From Cloeon dipterum (lineage: Eukaryota > Arthropoda > Insecta > Ephemeroptera > Baetidae), in NCBI RefSeq assembly GCF_949628265.1, contig NC_088787.1:17598501-17662500 (forward strand): a DNA stretch of 64,000 nt, written 5' to 3'. The translations under genes and the position numbers were made by a program. The notes under the pieces are model-generated. The model worked only from the letters and a program-made list of their open reading frames with translations, made no database searches and was not told the DNA's origin. Below, in pieces: positions 13,701-41,200 of the stretch; position 1 is the stretch's first letter; every line of letters starts with the position of its first letter.

Positions 13701-14400
13701 GTGATTTGCGCGCTGTCCCCTGCTGGGGGTGAGTGTTCAACGCTTGCAATCCGACACTCGTATATTATTATTGCTATTTACGTTTAAGACGCTGACTCGA
13801 GTGACTGACAACTCGGAACCTCCGCTGTTTTTACTTGCGCTTTTTCCGAAGGCTACTCTTTTCAGTTAGATAAAAAAAATATTTGTAAAGGCGTGTGTCC
13901 AGTTGAAATTTTGTTAGTAAATAATATGTATGTAGCACGGAAAAATTCGCTTAGTCTGTTGTAAACAAGTTGTGTAACTTTTCACTTCAACCGTATCAGA
14001 GAAACGTTGGCACTTATTTTTTAGTTCTTGCAGAGCCGGTACCCAACAGCTTTTGCAAATTATCGTAAGTTTCATCTTTGTGAAGTCCGAAAGTTTCTCA
14101 CAACATTAAAAAAATGAAAACAATATTTTTTTCTCTCTGAAATGTAACACTAACTCTTGAGATATCATGAAATTCTTGTCTCGTAACAATTTATACTCCG
14201 TATCAACAATTACTTCAGAAAAAACTCATCCCCTTCACGTTTGATTCGTTTTTGACATCTCTGTGGACCCTCACCAGTTCTTTTAAGAATCCGCGTACAC
14301 CATACTTGGGGTGTCATCATCCCTTGTACGCTCGTTCCAAACTTCTTCGAAAAGTCTTCTGAAATAACAATATTAACAATGATCAGCAGCTGAAATACAC
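7780..14400. other. Gene-poor intergenic stretch upstream of UFSP1 and AGAP
   Basis: No exon set or domain is recognisable on either strand. Open frames of up to 157 codons (for example 9209-9682, minus) look like chance frames in less AT-rich patches: no splice context, no known motif, mixed composition. A short GT run lies near 11134-11148. The right end must include regulatory DNA of the AGAP gene; the left end includes the UFSP1 promoter. Confidence 0.5.
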
Positions 14401-14655
14401 CTGGCCCTTATTCCGCGAGCGAAGCAGGGTGAACACGCGCGGGGTGGGGGCCGCCGCCGCTGCAGCGAGCAAATTTACGTCACCCATTGAGCGAGCGCGG
14501 ACGGCTCTCGGAGCAAGCAGTGCACTCGCTCGCTTTCAGTCCAAGTACGACCCCAGCGCTATAGACACCGCGCCGCAGCTCCTTGCGAGAGAGTATTATA
14601 GTTGCGAGTGATATATCGCCCTGAACTCAAGTGTCCGGTTCGAGTGGCCCTCGAC

Positions 14656-14823
14656 TTTTTATAGTAGACGACGTGTGTGCGCGCCGGTGAAGCAGTGCGA
14701 TCTGCAATTATGTTGACGCAGCACACGGACATAATATAGAAACGAGACGGACAGTTTCACACAAGCCAGCAGGTGCGAAAACAGTATTTCGCGACGCCAC
14801 AGGATTCGTTGATTTTGTTATTG
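14656..14823 (+). promoter_or_regulatory. Predicted TATA/initiator promoter and noncoding first exon of the AGAP gene
   Basis: A TATA-like TTTTTATAG at 14656-14664 is followed about 34 nt later by an initiator-like GCAGTG with its A at 14694. The DNA around it (14.4-14.8 kb) is unusually GC-rich for this window. A strong donor, ATTG|GTGAGT, closes the exon at 14823. The next acceptor in the same orientation is TTTCAG at 15776-15781, directly before the coding exon with ATG 15793. This layout suggests a 5'UTR exon of roughly 130 nt and a 958-nt first intron. It is inferred from motifs only. Confidence 0.42.
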
Positions 14824-15792
14824 GTGAGTGATTAATATTATTTAGTTAAAAATAGATTCTGAAAGATTTTTCCATCAAAATGGGATTTTCTTACATATTT
14901 TATAAATTAAAAACATCATAGGAGGGACAAAAGTTTTGTAATTTCAATTACAAATTTAATTTTATTTTGCCTTGAAGAAACTGACACTTCTAGCCATTTT
15001 CTTCCTGGAATTCCGTTGGACATAATTTATATTTTAGTTGACCCATGATTTCTTATAATTCTCCAGCTGCTCGTAATTCAAACATTCAATATTTTACGAG
15101 ATCATAAATTTCACTCGGATTGCATCCAGAAAATAAAAATTTAACGAGCCATAAATTTTCGAGAGGACCAACATTGGCGATAATTGTACGCAGCACAAAG
15201 AAAATTATGACATCTTTAAGTACTTTTTTCCTTTGTGCCGAATCGCACAATATATGGCACGAGTTTCGTCTTTGTCCAGCCCATATGTGAGAGAAAATTA
15301 AAAAGCAATTGTATTGCGTCCGAAATGTGGAGCAAATCTTTTCACAAATCGCCGTGATTTACTCGGATGTGCCAGCGGCGAAGCAGATGCCAAAAAGGAC
15401 AGAATTTCTCTGCTCACCACTCATCCGAGAGCCGTTTTAATAGCACTCTGATTAAAAAGGCGCGATTGTGTGTCTTTTCTGCTGGGGAAACCGCACAAAT
15501 CACGACGCTGGTGACACCAAAAGCGTCTGTAATTTCATGGCCTGTTTGCCGTTCTCCTTTATTTATTTCCCTCGCCTGATATACGTTTAATAATACACGC
15601 ATCTCACCTACAAACTGTGTTTGCGCAGCACGTGATCTTCTCATTTTCAACTGGCCCGGATGGCAGTCCAGCCGTGAAATCACTGTGCTTCCTTTTTCTG
15701 CAGATGAAATAACATCGCAGCGAACAAACCTCTGCAACATTTATTTGTGACTTCAATCGTGGACTTTTTGCCGTGTTTCAGTCGCAATCATC

Positions 15793-32349
<16,557 letters not shown>

Positions 32350-32908
32350 ACTTCAGTTTAGAAAAATAAGATACCATGCAATTTAAATTCCTAGAGAAAG
32401 TTAATTTTATGTTAAAAAAATTTTTCAGAGATCCCAAGGATTTCTCTTTCAATTTTGCTCTTCAGCATAACGATATTGTGATAGATTGGTTTTAGATGAG
32501 ATAACTTAATTTCCAAGTGTGCATTATATAGCTTTTCCGCGTACTATAAGTTTCTTCCTTCTCTGTTTTGCAGATGTTCTTTTGTAATTCAATTTTTCAA
32601 TCTGAAATTATTTTAGCACAATCAGAGTTATAACCAAAGCTTAACTTCTCCCTTTAAACCATTTACGTGATGGTGAGTGTCGTTGTTTGAAAAAAGTCGT
32701 TAATAATTCTATGGAGTGTATTTGAGATAGGCACTAAAATATTAATTACGAGAGGCACCTGAAAAGATTACTGTTTGATTCAATCACATTCCACCTGCAT
32801 GGATTTCAGAGGAAGCAACACTTCTTTTCACCTGCTTGAATAGGATGGCAAGGTGTTTTATAATGGGGAGACGTTACCAACCGATTTTAACGGATTTTTT
32901 TAATTCTC

Positions 32909-32914
32909 AATAAA
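32909..32914 (+). terminator. Probable poly(A) signal of the AGAP gene
   Basis: AATAAA on the plus strand, 560 nt after the AGAP stop codon. I saw no earlier AATAAA or ATTAAA in the 3'UTR. It faces the opposing signal of the acid phosphatase gene 38 nt away. Confidence 0.55.
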
Positions 32915-32951
32915 ATTAAATATGATCTCATTTGACTGAAAAATTATCAAA

Positions 32952-32957
32952 TTTATT
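32952..32957 (-). terminator. Probable poly(A) signal of the acid phosphatase gene
   Basis: TTTATT on the plus strand is AATAAA on the minus strand, 58 nt after the acid phosphatase stop codon. This gives a very short 3'UTR and places the 3' end next to or overlapping that of the AGAP gene. Confidence 0.6.
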
Positions 32958-33014
32958 CAACTCTGAGAAAGTATTGCAACACTACATTATGTGGCAGTGT
33001 CTTGTCTGATTTTT

Positions 33015-36000
33015 TTAGGGTGGAAGGGGAGGAGGAGCAACAAAGTCTTGGTTAATAGCTTTGCACTCTTCCTGCCAATTGACAGGACGAATTGGCTCAG
33101 TCAACTCCTTGAACTTCTCTAGCGGGCATTCAATGTCACAACCTTTAATCTGAAGCAGCTCTGCATCGGGGTTTTCTTCAGATCGACGGAAAACCTGTAT
33201 CATCATCACTTTTATATCAAACCAAAGGAGTTACGTAAAAATATTTTTTACCCTAACAAAGAATTTTCCTGGACTAGGTTCAACAAGCTCCAGAAGCACG
33301 AGAGCACTATAGCCAGGGATGTAGGGGGTTTTGTAGAGGCCGAGCGCGGCGAGGATGTTGGCGACGGTGGAATCGTGTCCAGAGTAAAGGAACATTTTCA
33401 CTTTTTGTTGCTGATCAGCTTCCTTCTCAAACTCTTTCAGGATGTTGTTCACGAGAGGCCCTAAATTTTTTCGCTGTTAAAAGATCAAAGTTCTAATTTT
33501 TATTGATGTTTACCAGCTTTAAGACGAATCAAGGTAGGAGTTTGCACAGTGGCAAGGAAACTGGTACTGGTCATGTTGAGGAAAGCTTCAGGAAAATATT
33601 CCTTTGTCCATGGTGGCAGAGTCAAGTTAAACCGGGACTGCAAATACATTATTTATAAAGTGCGCCTACTAAAATGAATAGCGTACCTGTGCTAAAAGTG
33701 TGCTGTAAACACTCATAACTTCATCGAGATTATCCACCGGCAAACCCGTGATGGTGGTCCATTTTTCCAAAAGTTCCTTATTTTTCTCGAGGAGTTCGCT
33801 GGTTGGGGGTATTTTCTTCACTCTATCTCTTTCCTCGTAGTACCTCGGGCACGGCACTCGGACTAATAAGAGCTGCTAATTTATGAGTTATTGCATCTTG
33901 GATTTGATAATTAGTACAAGCGTTAAACATAACTGAGCAAGCGCAATTTAACGTTCAATCCTTTTCCCTACTTTTAATCATATTGATTTTTTAACCTCTG
34001 CTCAGCACTTCCTGTGGCCTATGAGCTCACCCCGGAACAAGTGGCCGCAGAGGAGTTTGAGCCTAATGTGGCCATCTTTGCGCCCCCCCCCCCTCCCCGC
34101 ACCGAGGTCTTTTATTGAAACGCCAGACATTTATCCCCAAAGCCGCTGGGAAGGTGTGAAAACCAGCAAGTGGCGAGTCGGCGCCGGTGCGCCTCCCAGC
34201 CCGTTGAACTATTTGAGCTTTTCGAGTTACTAAACTAACCACCTTTTGCCATCTCTTACATTGGGCAGCCAGTATTAGATCCACGAACTGCTCAAATATT
34301 TCCCACTGACAATGCCTTAACAATGTGAGCCAACGGGCATAGTAATTGATATTTATTTCTTAATTTCATTTCTTAATGTTTGAGTAAAAGGATAACATTT
34401 TAAGTGTAATTTATAAGTAAAGTGAATATGATGATGTAAAAGGGTTCAACATGAGTTTCTGATGATGAAAATAATACTTTTTAAGAGATTTACATTGTCC
34501 AAATGAACTGGTATGGTGTGCACAGGCACCGGCTGCCAACGCAATCCAGGTTCAAACTCCTGGTATGGGGTGGGCGGGAAGAGCGCTGCGAGCACCAACT
34601 GAGCGGTCATCAACGACCTGTCCACGTCTGTGCTTTGTGTGTAGGCCGCCGAGTAGTCGTCTCCAACCAGTTTATGGTAGTGTTGTCTCAACCACTGACC
34701 TTGGGAATACACCTGCCTCTTGCCATTCTGCACAAAAGGGCATATTATTGAGCATATAAAAATTCGAGATAGGTATGTTAGAAAAGTTGTAAAATATCGC
34801 GGTGTTAACTCGAGAAATTAGCTTAGTATGATGTCATGAGATTTGAAGATATTAAGATCTCTGTGTAGAAAATGAAAAAGCTTTCGGCAGAAATGCGAAT
34901 TGCGAGTCATAGTCCATCATTAAAAATAATGGCTCACGAGAGTTAGACGCGAACCGTGAAGTAGAGTCGTGCCCTTGAAAAGAGCAACCTTTATTTCGTA
35001 GATTATCTGTTGCCAAGTCTGGAATTCACACGCACGTTTCAATAATTATAGGTTATAAATATATGGTCTACACTTCACATCTAGGTTTAAAATTTTTACG
35101 TTGGAATTTTTCAGGACCCATCTGAAGTTATTGCTGAATTTATTTAATATATTAACGATATTTTTCGTTATATGATAGATAGCAACATCAGTTCTATTAT
35201 TGAAAATATTCTGGACGATAGACTTTCTTAAGAGCCTGACTGATAACCCTCTGTGACCAAGTCAAGAAAGAATAACAAAAAAGTGATAAAATTTAGAATA
35301 CACAGATAAGATATTTTTAATTAATAAATTTCTTTCTCACGATGAACTCAACCTACCAGAGTCAACTGCCCCCAACCAAATGGACTGTATGTTTCGTTGA
35401 TAAGTGGATCATTAGGATAGGTGTCCGCGGGTGTTCTTTCTCCATGACGAAAAATCTGAAACCAGAAATAAAAACAGAAACTCAGATAATCTCCCAACAA
35501 ACTCATTTCACCTCCGCGCCAAGACTCTTTAATTACTTAATTACGATTAATTTTTAAACAAGGAAGTGATATACATTCAATCGTTACAATAAACAGTTCA
35601 AACGTTAGCAAAAGAAAAAGCTCGCATATGAGTTTAGCGGTATTAAGTTGCAATTCAAACAAGATCCTTGAACGGTTGCGTCATAAAAAGCAGCCTGCGC
35701 CTGCAACACATGCTGTGCACGATTTTCAACACACATGAAGTTAATCAAACAAAACATCAGGCACCCACTAAGTCAGCTTTGATAATATTAAAAAGTTGTA
35801 GCACGAGGTTATGTTTACGTCACTTTCGTTTTCGACTTGCTCGATTTAGTCGTGAAAAAAGCACACCTTTTCCTTTTCAAATTTTAATTTCGTTTAAAAA
35901 TGTGATTGCAGGTAAACATATTATCACAGTATTCACCATCAACAATTTCATAACTTAGATACACAAGGAAATGTGACATGATCAACTTGATTTTCCTGAA

Positions 36001-36708
36001 GTAATGTTCAATTTCTTTGCCAAAAGTAACAGGTTTGTACGTTGGAAGAAAGTGAGTATTATATTAAATACATGAAAATTGTTTGTTGCTACGTTCACGT
36101 TGCCTAAACAGATGCACTGAACCTTCAAAAATGAAAATCGGCATCACAGGTGACTTTAATACTATGCTGCTTCACTCGACTGCATTGTTCCCTGCGATAA
36201 GAGTGATAGATACACTAACCTTCAAATAGTTCTGACGGTAAAAATAAATATAAAAATTTCACAGGCCAGATGGATTCCATCGCAATGGGAGCCTTTGTGT
36301 GTAAATTATTGAAATAACCAGAAATAAATTATACCATTTGGTCGTTCTTTAACAAAAAGTTTTTTCCTATGGTGTGCGGAATCAAGTACAAAATTTTAAA
36401 TATATATGAACGTAAATAAAAAACGTACTTGACGGATTGCCCCTCAAAATAGCAGTGTTTTACTTTTGTAAAACCATTACGATCTGACCTGGAAGAAGAA
36501 TTGAAATTTATTTTACCAACGCGTTAACCCACGATAAAGTCATGAATTGTGTATTCTGAATACTCACAGCATGCACTTGACGCACTAAACCTTCGCCTGG
36601 TTTCAATGTCGAGGAAGGCGGAGGCGCCGCAAGCGGCACAGCCAGAGAAGCTGTTGCGAAAATTAGTAGGCCGGCGACCAGAGCACCTTTTCCAGGTGCG
36701 CTCTCCAT
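33015..36708 (-). CDS. Histidine acid phosphatase, secreted or lysosomal, 390 aa, complete
   Basis: This enzyme removes phosphate from phosphomonoesters at acid pH through a phosphohistidine intermediate. Seven exons join in phase: 36568-36708, 35357-35455, 34494-34727, 33687-33872, 33514-33637, 33252-33460 and 33015-33194 (TAA). A signal peptide is visible (hydrophobic core ALVAGLLIFATASLAVPLA, residues 9-27). The active-site motif RHGERTP has its nucleophile His51. The second catalytic pair is His290-Asp291 in YSGHDSTVANIL. Further family blocks are PFGWGQLTL, STDVDRSLMTAQLVLAALFPP and LLLVRVPCPRYYEE. Several cysteines and NxT glycosylation sites (NET, NLT, NMT) fit an exported protein. There is no C-terminal membrane segment; the protein ends in PPPLPP. 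It resembles prostatic/lysosomal and insect venom-type acid phosphatases; substrate and tissue cannot be told from sequence. Confidence 0.95.
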
Positions 36709-36749
36709 GGTACGTGGCCTGACCGTGGAGTCGGAGCGCAGTGCTGACG

Positions 36750-36784
36750 ACTGACGAGCACCACGGCCTGCTTGCTCTTAAAAC
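36750..36784 (-). promoter_or_regulatory. Core promoter of the acid phosphatase gene (TATA-like plus initiator)
   Basis: On the minus strand GTTTTAAGAG (36784-36775) is followed about 30 nt later by the arthropod initiator TCAGT (36754-36750). The start site would be near 36752, giving a 5'UTR of about 44 nt before the ATG at 36708. The spacing is typical of a focused insect promoter. Confidence 0.5.
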
Positions 36785-38125
36785 ATGGCAATTTGCACTT
36801 TGTGGAGGGGACAAGAGCGGAGAGAGCTATACGTACACTCACGCCATCGAGCGAAGCCAACGTTGTGTTTTATGCCTATGTGCCTCACAATTTAATGGTC
36901 AGAAATGATAGATGTTCTGCCAATGACTTTTTTAAGGAAGTTTTATTGAAATTATGATAGATCTGGATCATCTATTCTTATTTATTTTTAGGGTATAATC
37001 CAGGTAATTTTTAAAGCAGAGCATTAAGAATATATTTTATAGTAATTTTTTCGCCGACTATAGATATAATTTAAAGCAAATCAATAGAAATTTTATGATG
37101 TTTTTTTAACATTAAAGGTGCAGGATTGCAATATTTTTTATAATTTTTATTTTATTATGCAGCAGACTTGTTGAAATAGAAATAAAAAATGTTTAGAGAC
37201 AAAAAGATCAAAGCCAATTTACTGTTTTGTTTTCTTATAGAAAACTTGCGTCCCATAACCATCGCGGACGAATATCATAATAGGCTAACGAGCCTCAACG
37301 GAAGAAGCCCAGCAGTCCATCTCATGCTACTGCACCCTCACCAGGGTAATTTATTGAAAAGGTAGATATTTATTTGTTCATTGAAATGAATTTGCACAAT
37401 GCTGGAAAGGTGAGAGGTAGCGAGTCAGAGAGCTTCTGCAATCCTCCAAAATCCGCATGGAGTCGTCATTGCAATGAAAGAGAGAGTCAAACATACGCAT
37501 AAAACCCGGATCGACCCCCACACCTTTCTCAGATTCTCACAATGCATGCGCCCAACAACGCGAGCCAACTGCTTGGTATTTTACAAGAATTTTACGGCAA
37601 ATTTTTAGATTAAAAAACCAACAAATTTTTAGATTGAAAATTTAAATGAAAGCTCCTACAGCTATTAAAAAATATAGAAAAAATTTACATAATAGTAATA
37701 AATTTCTGACAATAAACAATTTTCTTCTTGAATAAAATGTCAATGGATAGTATATTGATGGTAAAATTTTGCACATTCGTTGGTGCCGATACAGTATGAA
37801 AATAAAATTTGTAATGACTGTGCATTATGTGAAACTGAAGTTCATTTCAGGAGGTTGAGGAACTACGAACATAATTTTTATCAGTGTTATTGGCACAAAA
37901 TGTGGGACTTTCGACGAAAGCTTAATCCATGCACTATCATCTATCATTAATAAAACAAGATCAACAGGGAGTAGACTAAAAAACTGATATTTGCTATTCA
38001 CATTTTTTTCACTTTTATTTACATATATGAAATAAATTAATCAGAAAACAGGTCAGGTTGAAATACAGACCCAATTGTTGAATCAAGCAATCAAAAACAA
38101 TAGATAAGAGAATCTCAATAAATAA
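36785..38125. other. Intergenic stretch with one exon-like segment
   Basis: Mostly very AT-rich DNA between the acid phosphatase promoter and the 3' end of the PTB-domain gene. The one exception is a GC-richer island at about 37.24-37.56 kb, which includes an exon-like open segment on the plus strand (listed separately). Nothing else is recognisable. Confidence 0.5.
37241..37345 (+). other. Exon-like orphan segment, function unknown
   Basis: A 105-nt segment bounded by a good acceptor (TTTTCTTATAG) and a plausible donor (CAGG|GTAATT). One frame is open and protein-like, beginning NLRPITIADEYHNRL and ending LLHPHQG; the alternative frame I checked stops at once. It stands out in base composition from its AT-rich surroundings. 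I do not recognise it, and no partner exon is visible on this strand nearby. It could be an orphan exon, a decayed gene or chance. Confidence 0.2.
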
Positions 38126-38131
38126 TTTATT
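38126..38131 (-). terminator. Probable poly(A) signal of the PTB-domain gene
   Basis: TTTATT on the plus strand is AATAAA on the minus strand, 146 nt beyond the stop codon at 38277. It is the nearest canonical signal I see. Confidence 0.45.
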
Positions 38132-38276
38132 CCTAGCTCACAAATTACGACGGAAATGAATCTATTGAGAGAACACTATAAAATGCTTTCCTTCATTCGA
38201 ATTTCATTTAATTATAACTATGAGTGTACGTTAGAGACGTGATGCGTACATACGCATCGGAAATGTGTTTTTCATT

Positions 38277-41200
38277 CTATGGCAAATATCCGAGCGAGTT
38301 CTCCAGGGCGCTGCCAGGGTAGCTTCCCCTTCGGCTGAGCGGAGGGTGCTCTGGCGGCTCCAGTGTGTGATACTCCACCTCGCAAGCGTCGTCCTCAAAC
38401 TCCATGCCTCGAATGTCAGTCGTCTGGCTGAGTTTCATGTTGGAGAAGAGCGACGCGATCTCGGTCGTCTTCTTCACCGCGAGCGCCTCGCTGGCCAGGC
38501 TGCTGCTCCGTCGGGGACGCGACCTTTGCGAGTCGCCCGTGTAGATAAGCCGGCCGCGATCATCGCGAGCTGAAACCACCATCACCCTTTGCTGTTGCTG
38601 CTGCTGCAGAGACGCCCGCCTCGCTGCTTGACGTGCTGCATTGTACCTAAACAAAATTGTATTAAATTAAAATTTCAAAACTCGAACCAGGTTTAACAAA
38701 AACTTGTTGTAAGTTAATTTCGTTAGAAAAATGAAATTGGTGGCAAATAACGATTGAAAACTGGATAAAAATGTATAGCCCTATCGCGTAAACTTTGTAA
38801 GAGGTATCAACAACTGCAAAAATTTATTTAAACACATAATTAATATTTGAAAAAAGCCACCATACCCGACAATTGCTATTTTTTTTAAATATCCTGTGAA
38901 GCCAAATTTTGATTTATTTCTACGACAGATGTTTTAAGTTTCATTATTTTTTTTGCTGATTGACCGGTTTTGAATATCTGCTGAGGCAGAGTGATGTGCC
39001 AGCTTATGATATAAAAGATGGCTAAATAGTGACAAGAATGCTGAGAGGACACATAATTCCATTTCCCGAGAATTTATCTCGAGAGAATACATTTTGATAC
39101 ACGACGACAGTAAAATGTGGCTTAAATTTCCATTTTAAAAATCAAATCTGGACATTTTTTACTCATTGCAAGGTGAGTTAAGCTTGCACTAAATTTTTAT
39201 TATTATTATTAATGAAATAGGGCTTTAAACTAAAACTTTAATGGAAATAAACTTTACTCTCCTGTTAAAAGGGAAAATGTGTAGGTTTCTTTAATTAAAT
39301 AATTTATGAGAAAATTTACTGTTCCTTAAGTCTTTGTCACTAAAAGAGAATTTTGTAAAACTGTAATTCTCCATAACATATGGTTTCTTTTTTAATCGCT
39401 CACAACAGTTATCGATCATGATATAAAAAAGTTAAATCTACTTTACAGTTATTATGATTTAATAGCAGCAGCAGCCGCGCGTGTGTTCATAAAATATACT
39501 GAAAGTTATGCATCTCTGCACAACACGTGTGTTCAGCGGGTTAGTCTACATGTCACGGCGTCTCACCTGAACAGTTCATAGTCGAGAGCCAGATTATCGA
39601 CGCTGACGCTTTGGTACTTGGGTCTAGAGGAGACGGTAGCGGTTTCCGAAGGCAGCACGTCGTAAACATTCATCCGGCTGCAATAAGAGCTGGGCCGTCT
39701 GCTCTTTGTGATCGGCTGCTCCAGCAACATTTGCAAACTTCGACTCGTGCGGTTGCTTGGCGGCTTGTTCAAATGGTGCCGCCACGAGGATGAAGTCACA
39801 AACTGAAATCATTTGGAATTGAAAACTTCTGAACCATTCAAAGTCCCACCAAACTAAACTCAAAAATGAATAAAAAACAAAGTAATTGATTGAGATATTT
39901 CTAGATTTCTTCATTCCATGAAACAATATTTTTTAAAAAAAAAAATACACCATTGGTAAAATGCAAACCATTTTACCTGTTTTTTGTTGATTTGAAGAGA
40001 GCAGTAGCACTTGTCACTGTCCATGCAACTGTCCGTGTCGCAGAGGCAAGACGTGAGGCTGCAGTCGCTGCAGGAGACGTACCCCGACGACGATTCACGA
40101 ACCCTGGCGCTCATCTCATTCTTTCGCAAAAGGTGCTGCGCCTGACGCCGCATTTCCTTGTGCGCGATGTTGGAGAGGCGAGTCTCGACCGCGTCAGTGT
40201 TGCGACGAGGTCGCGTAACGTTCTGGCTTTGACAGGATGAACTTGTGGAACTTGACCGCGGCCTAGAGAGAACATATTAGGAGTGATCAGATCTTTTACT
40301 GTGAAAAATTAATTTGCAAACAAAAATTATTTTGACCAAATAATTGACGTCGATTTTGACCTTTTTTGCAAACTAAAATTCAGTTCATAGTTTGAACAAT
40401 TACTTTATTGCTTAGTATAATTCCAGAAAGTATTCCACCATAAGTCATTTTAAAACCATAGTTATGAGAGCAAATCGTTCAATTTAATTTTTAAATAAAT
40501 ATCCAACACCAAGATTAAAAGTTTTTATTTCTTTAGAGCAAAAAAGAGGCTACTTTAAAGAAATATCACATTTTTGGAAAATGTTCAGTTTAAATTTTGG
40601 GGAATATAGTTTGTTGTTGGTCGAGCCACCACCATTAAATTCTGAATCTCATGATTAAAAAACTGTTTGTTGCTTTTGAGCTTAGAAAAATTAACTCGCT
40701 AAATGCAGCATTTGCTGGAGTGAATTTTATTGAAACTTAAAACAATTTGAATGTTACCTTCTCCTTGGAACTAGGTTCGACAGGTCATCATCCTTCGCAC
40801 CTCTCTGGCACGAGCCCTTGATTTTCTTGACCGACTTTCGGAATGCGTGCCTGATGCCCCTTTTGCGTCTACCCCTTTTCCTCGTCTGCTTCGCCTGCCT
40901 CTTCATGATGTTCTTACTTCTTTGGTACAGCTCGTCCTTGGTCAGGGTGACGGCCAGTTTGAGCAGCAGCTCCTTGTAGAGCGGCTTCAGGTCGTTGTAG
41001 GACATGCCGTTGGCGTTGACGATCTTCTCGAGCACCTCGTCCATGTTGGACACGCCCTCCTGGGAGCGCAGCTCGGCGAAGAGCTCGTGCAGGCTGCTGC
41101 CGCCGTTGCGCACCAGGAAGCTGCGGCTCTTCGGGATGGTGATCTTGGTGAGGATGTCGCCCGCGTGCTCCTGCTGGCTGCGGCGCCGCTCCCGTCCCGC

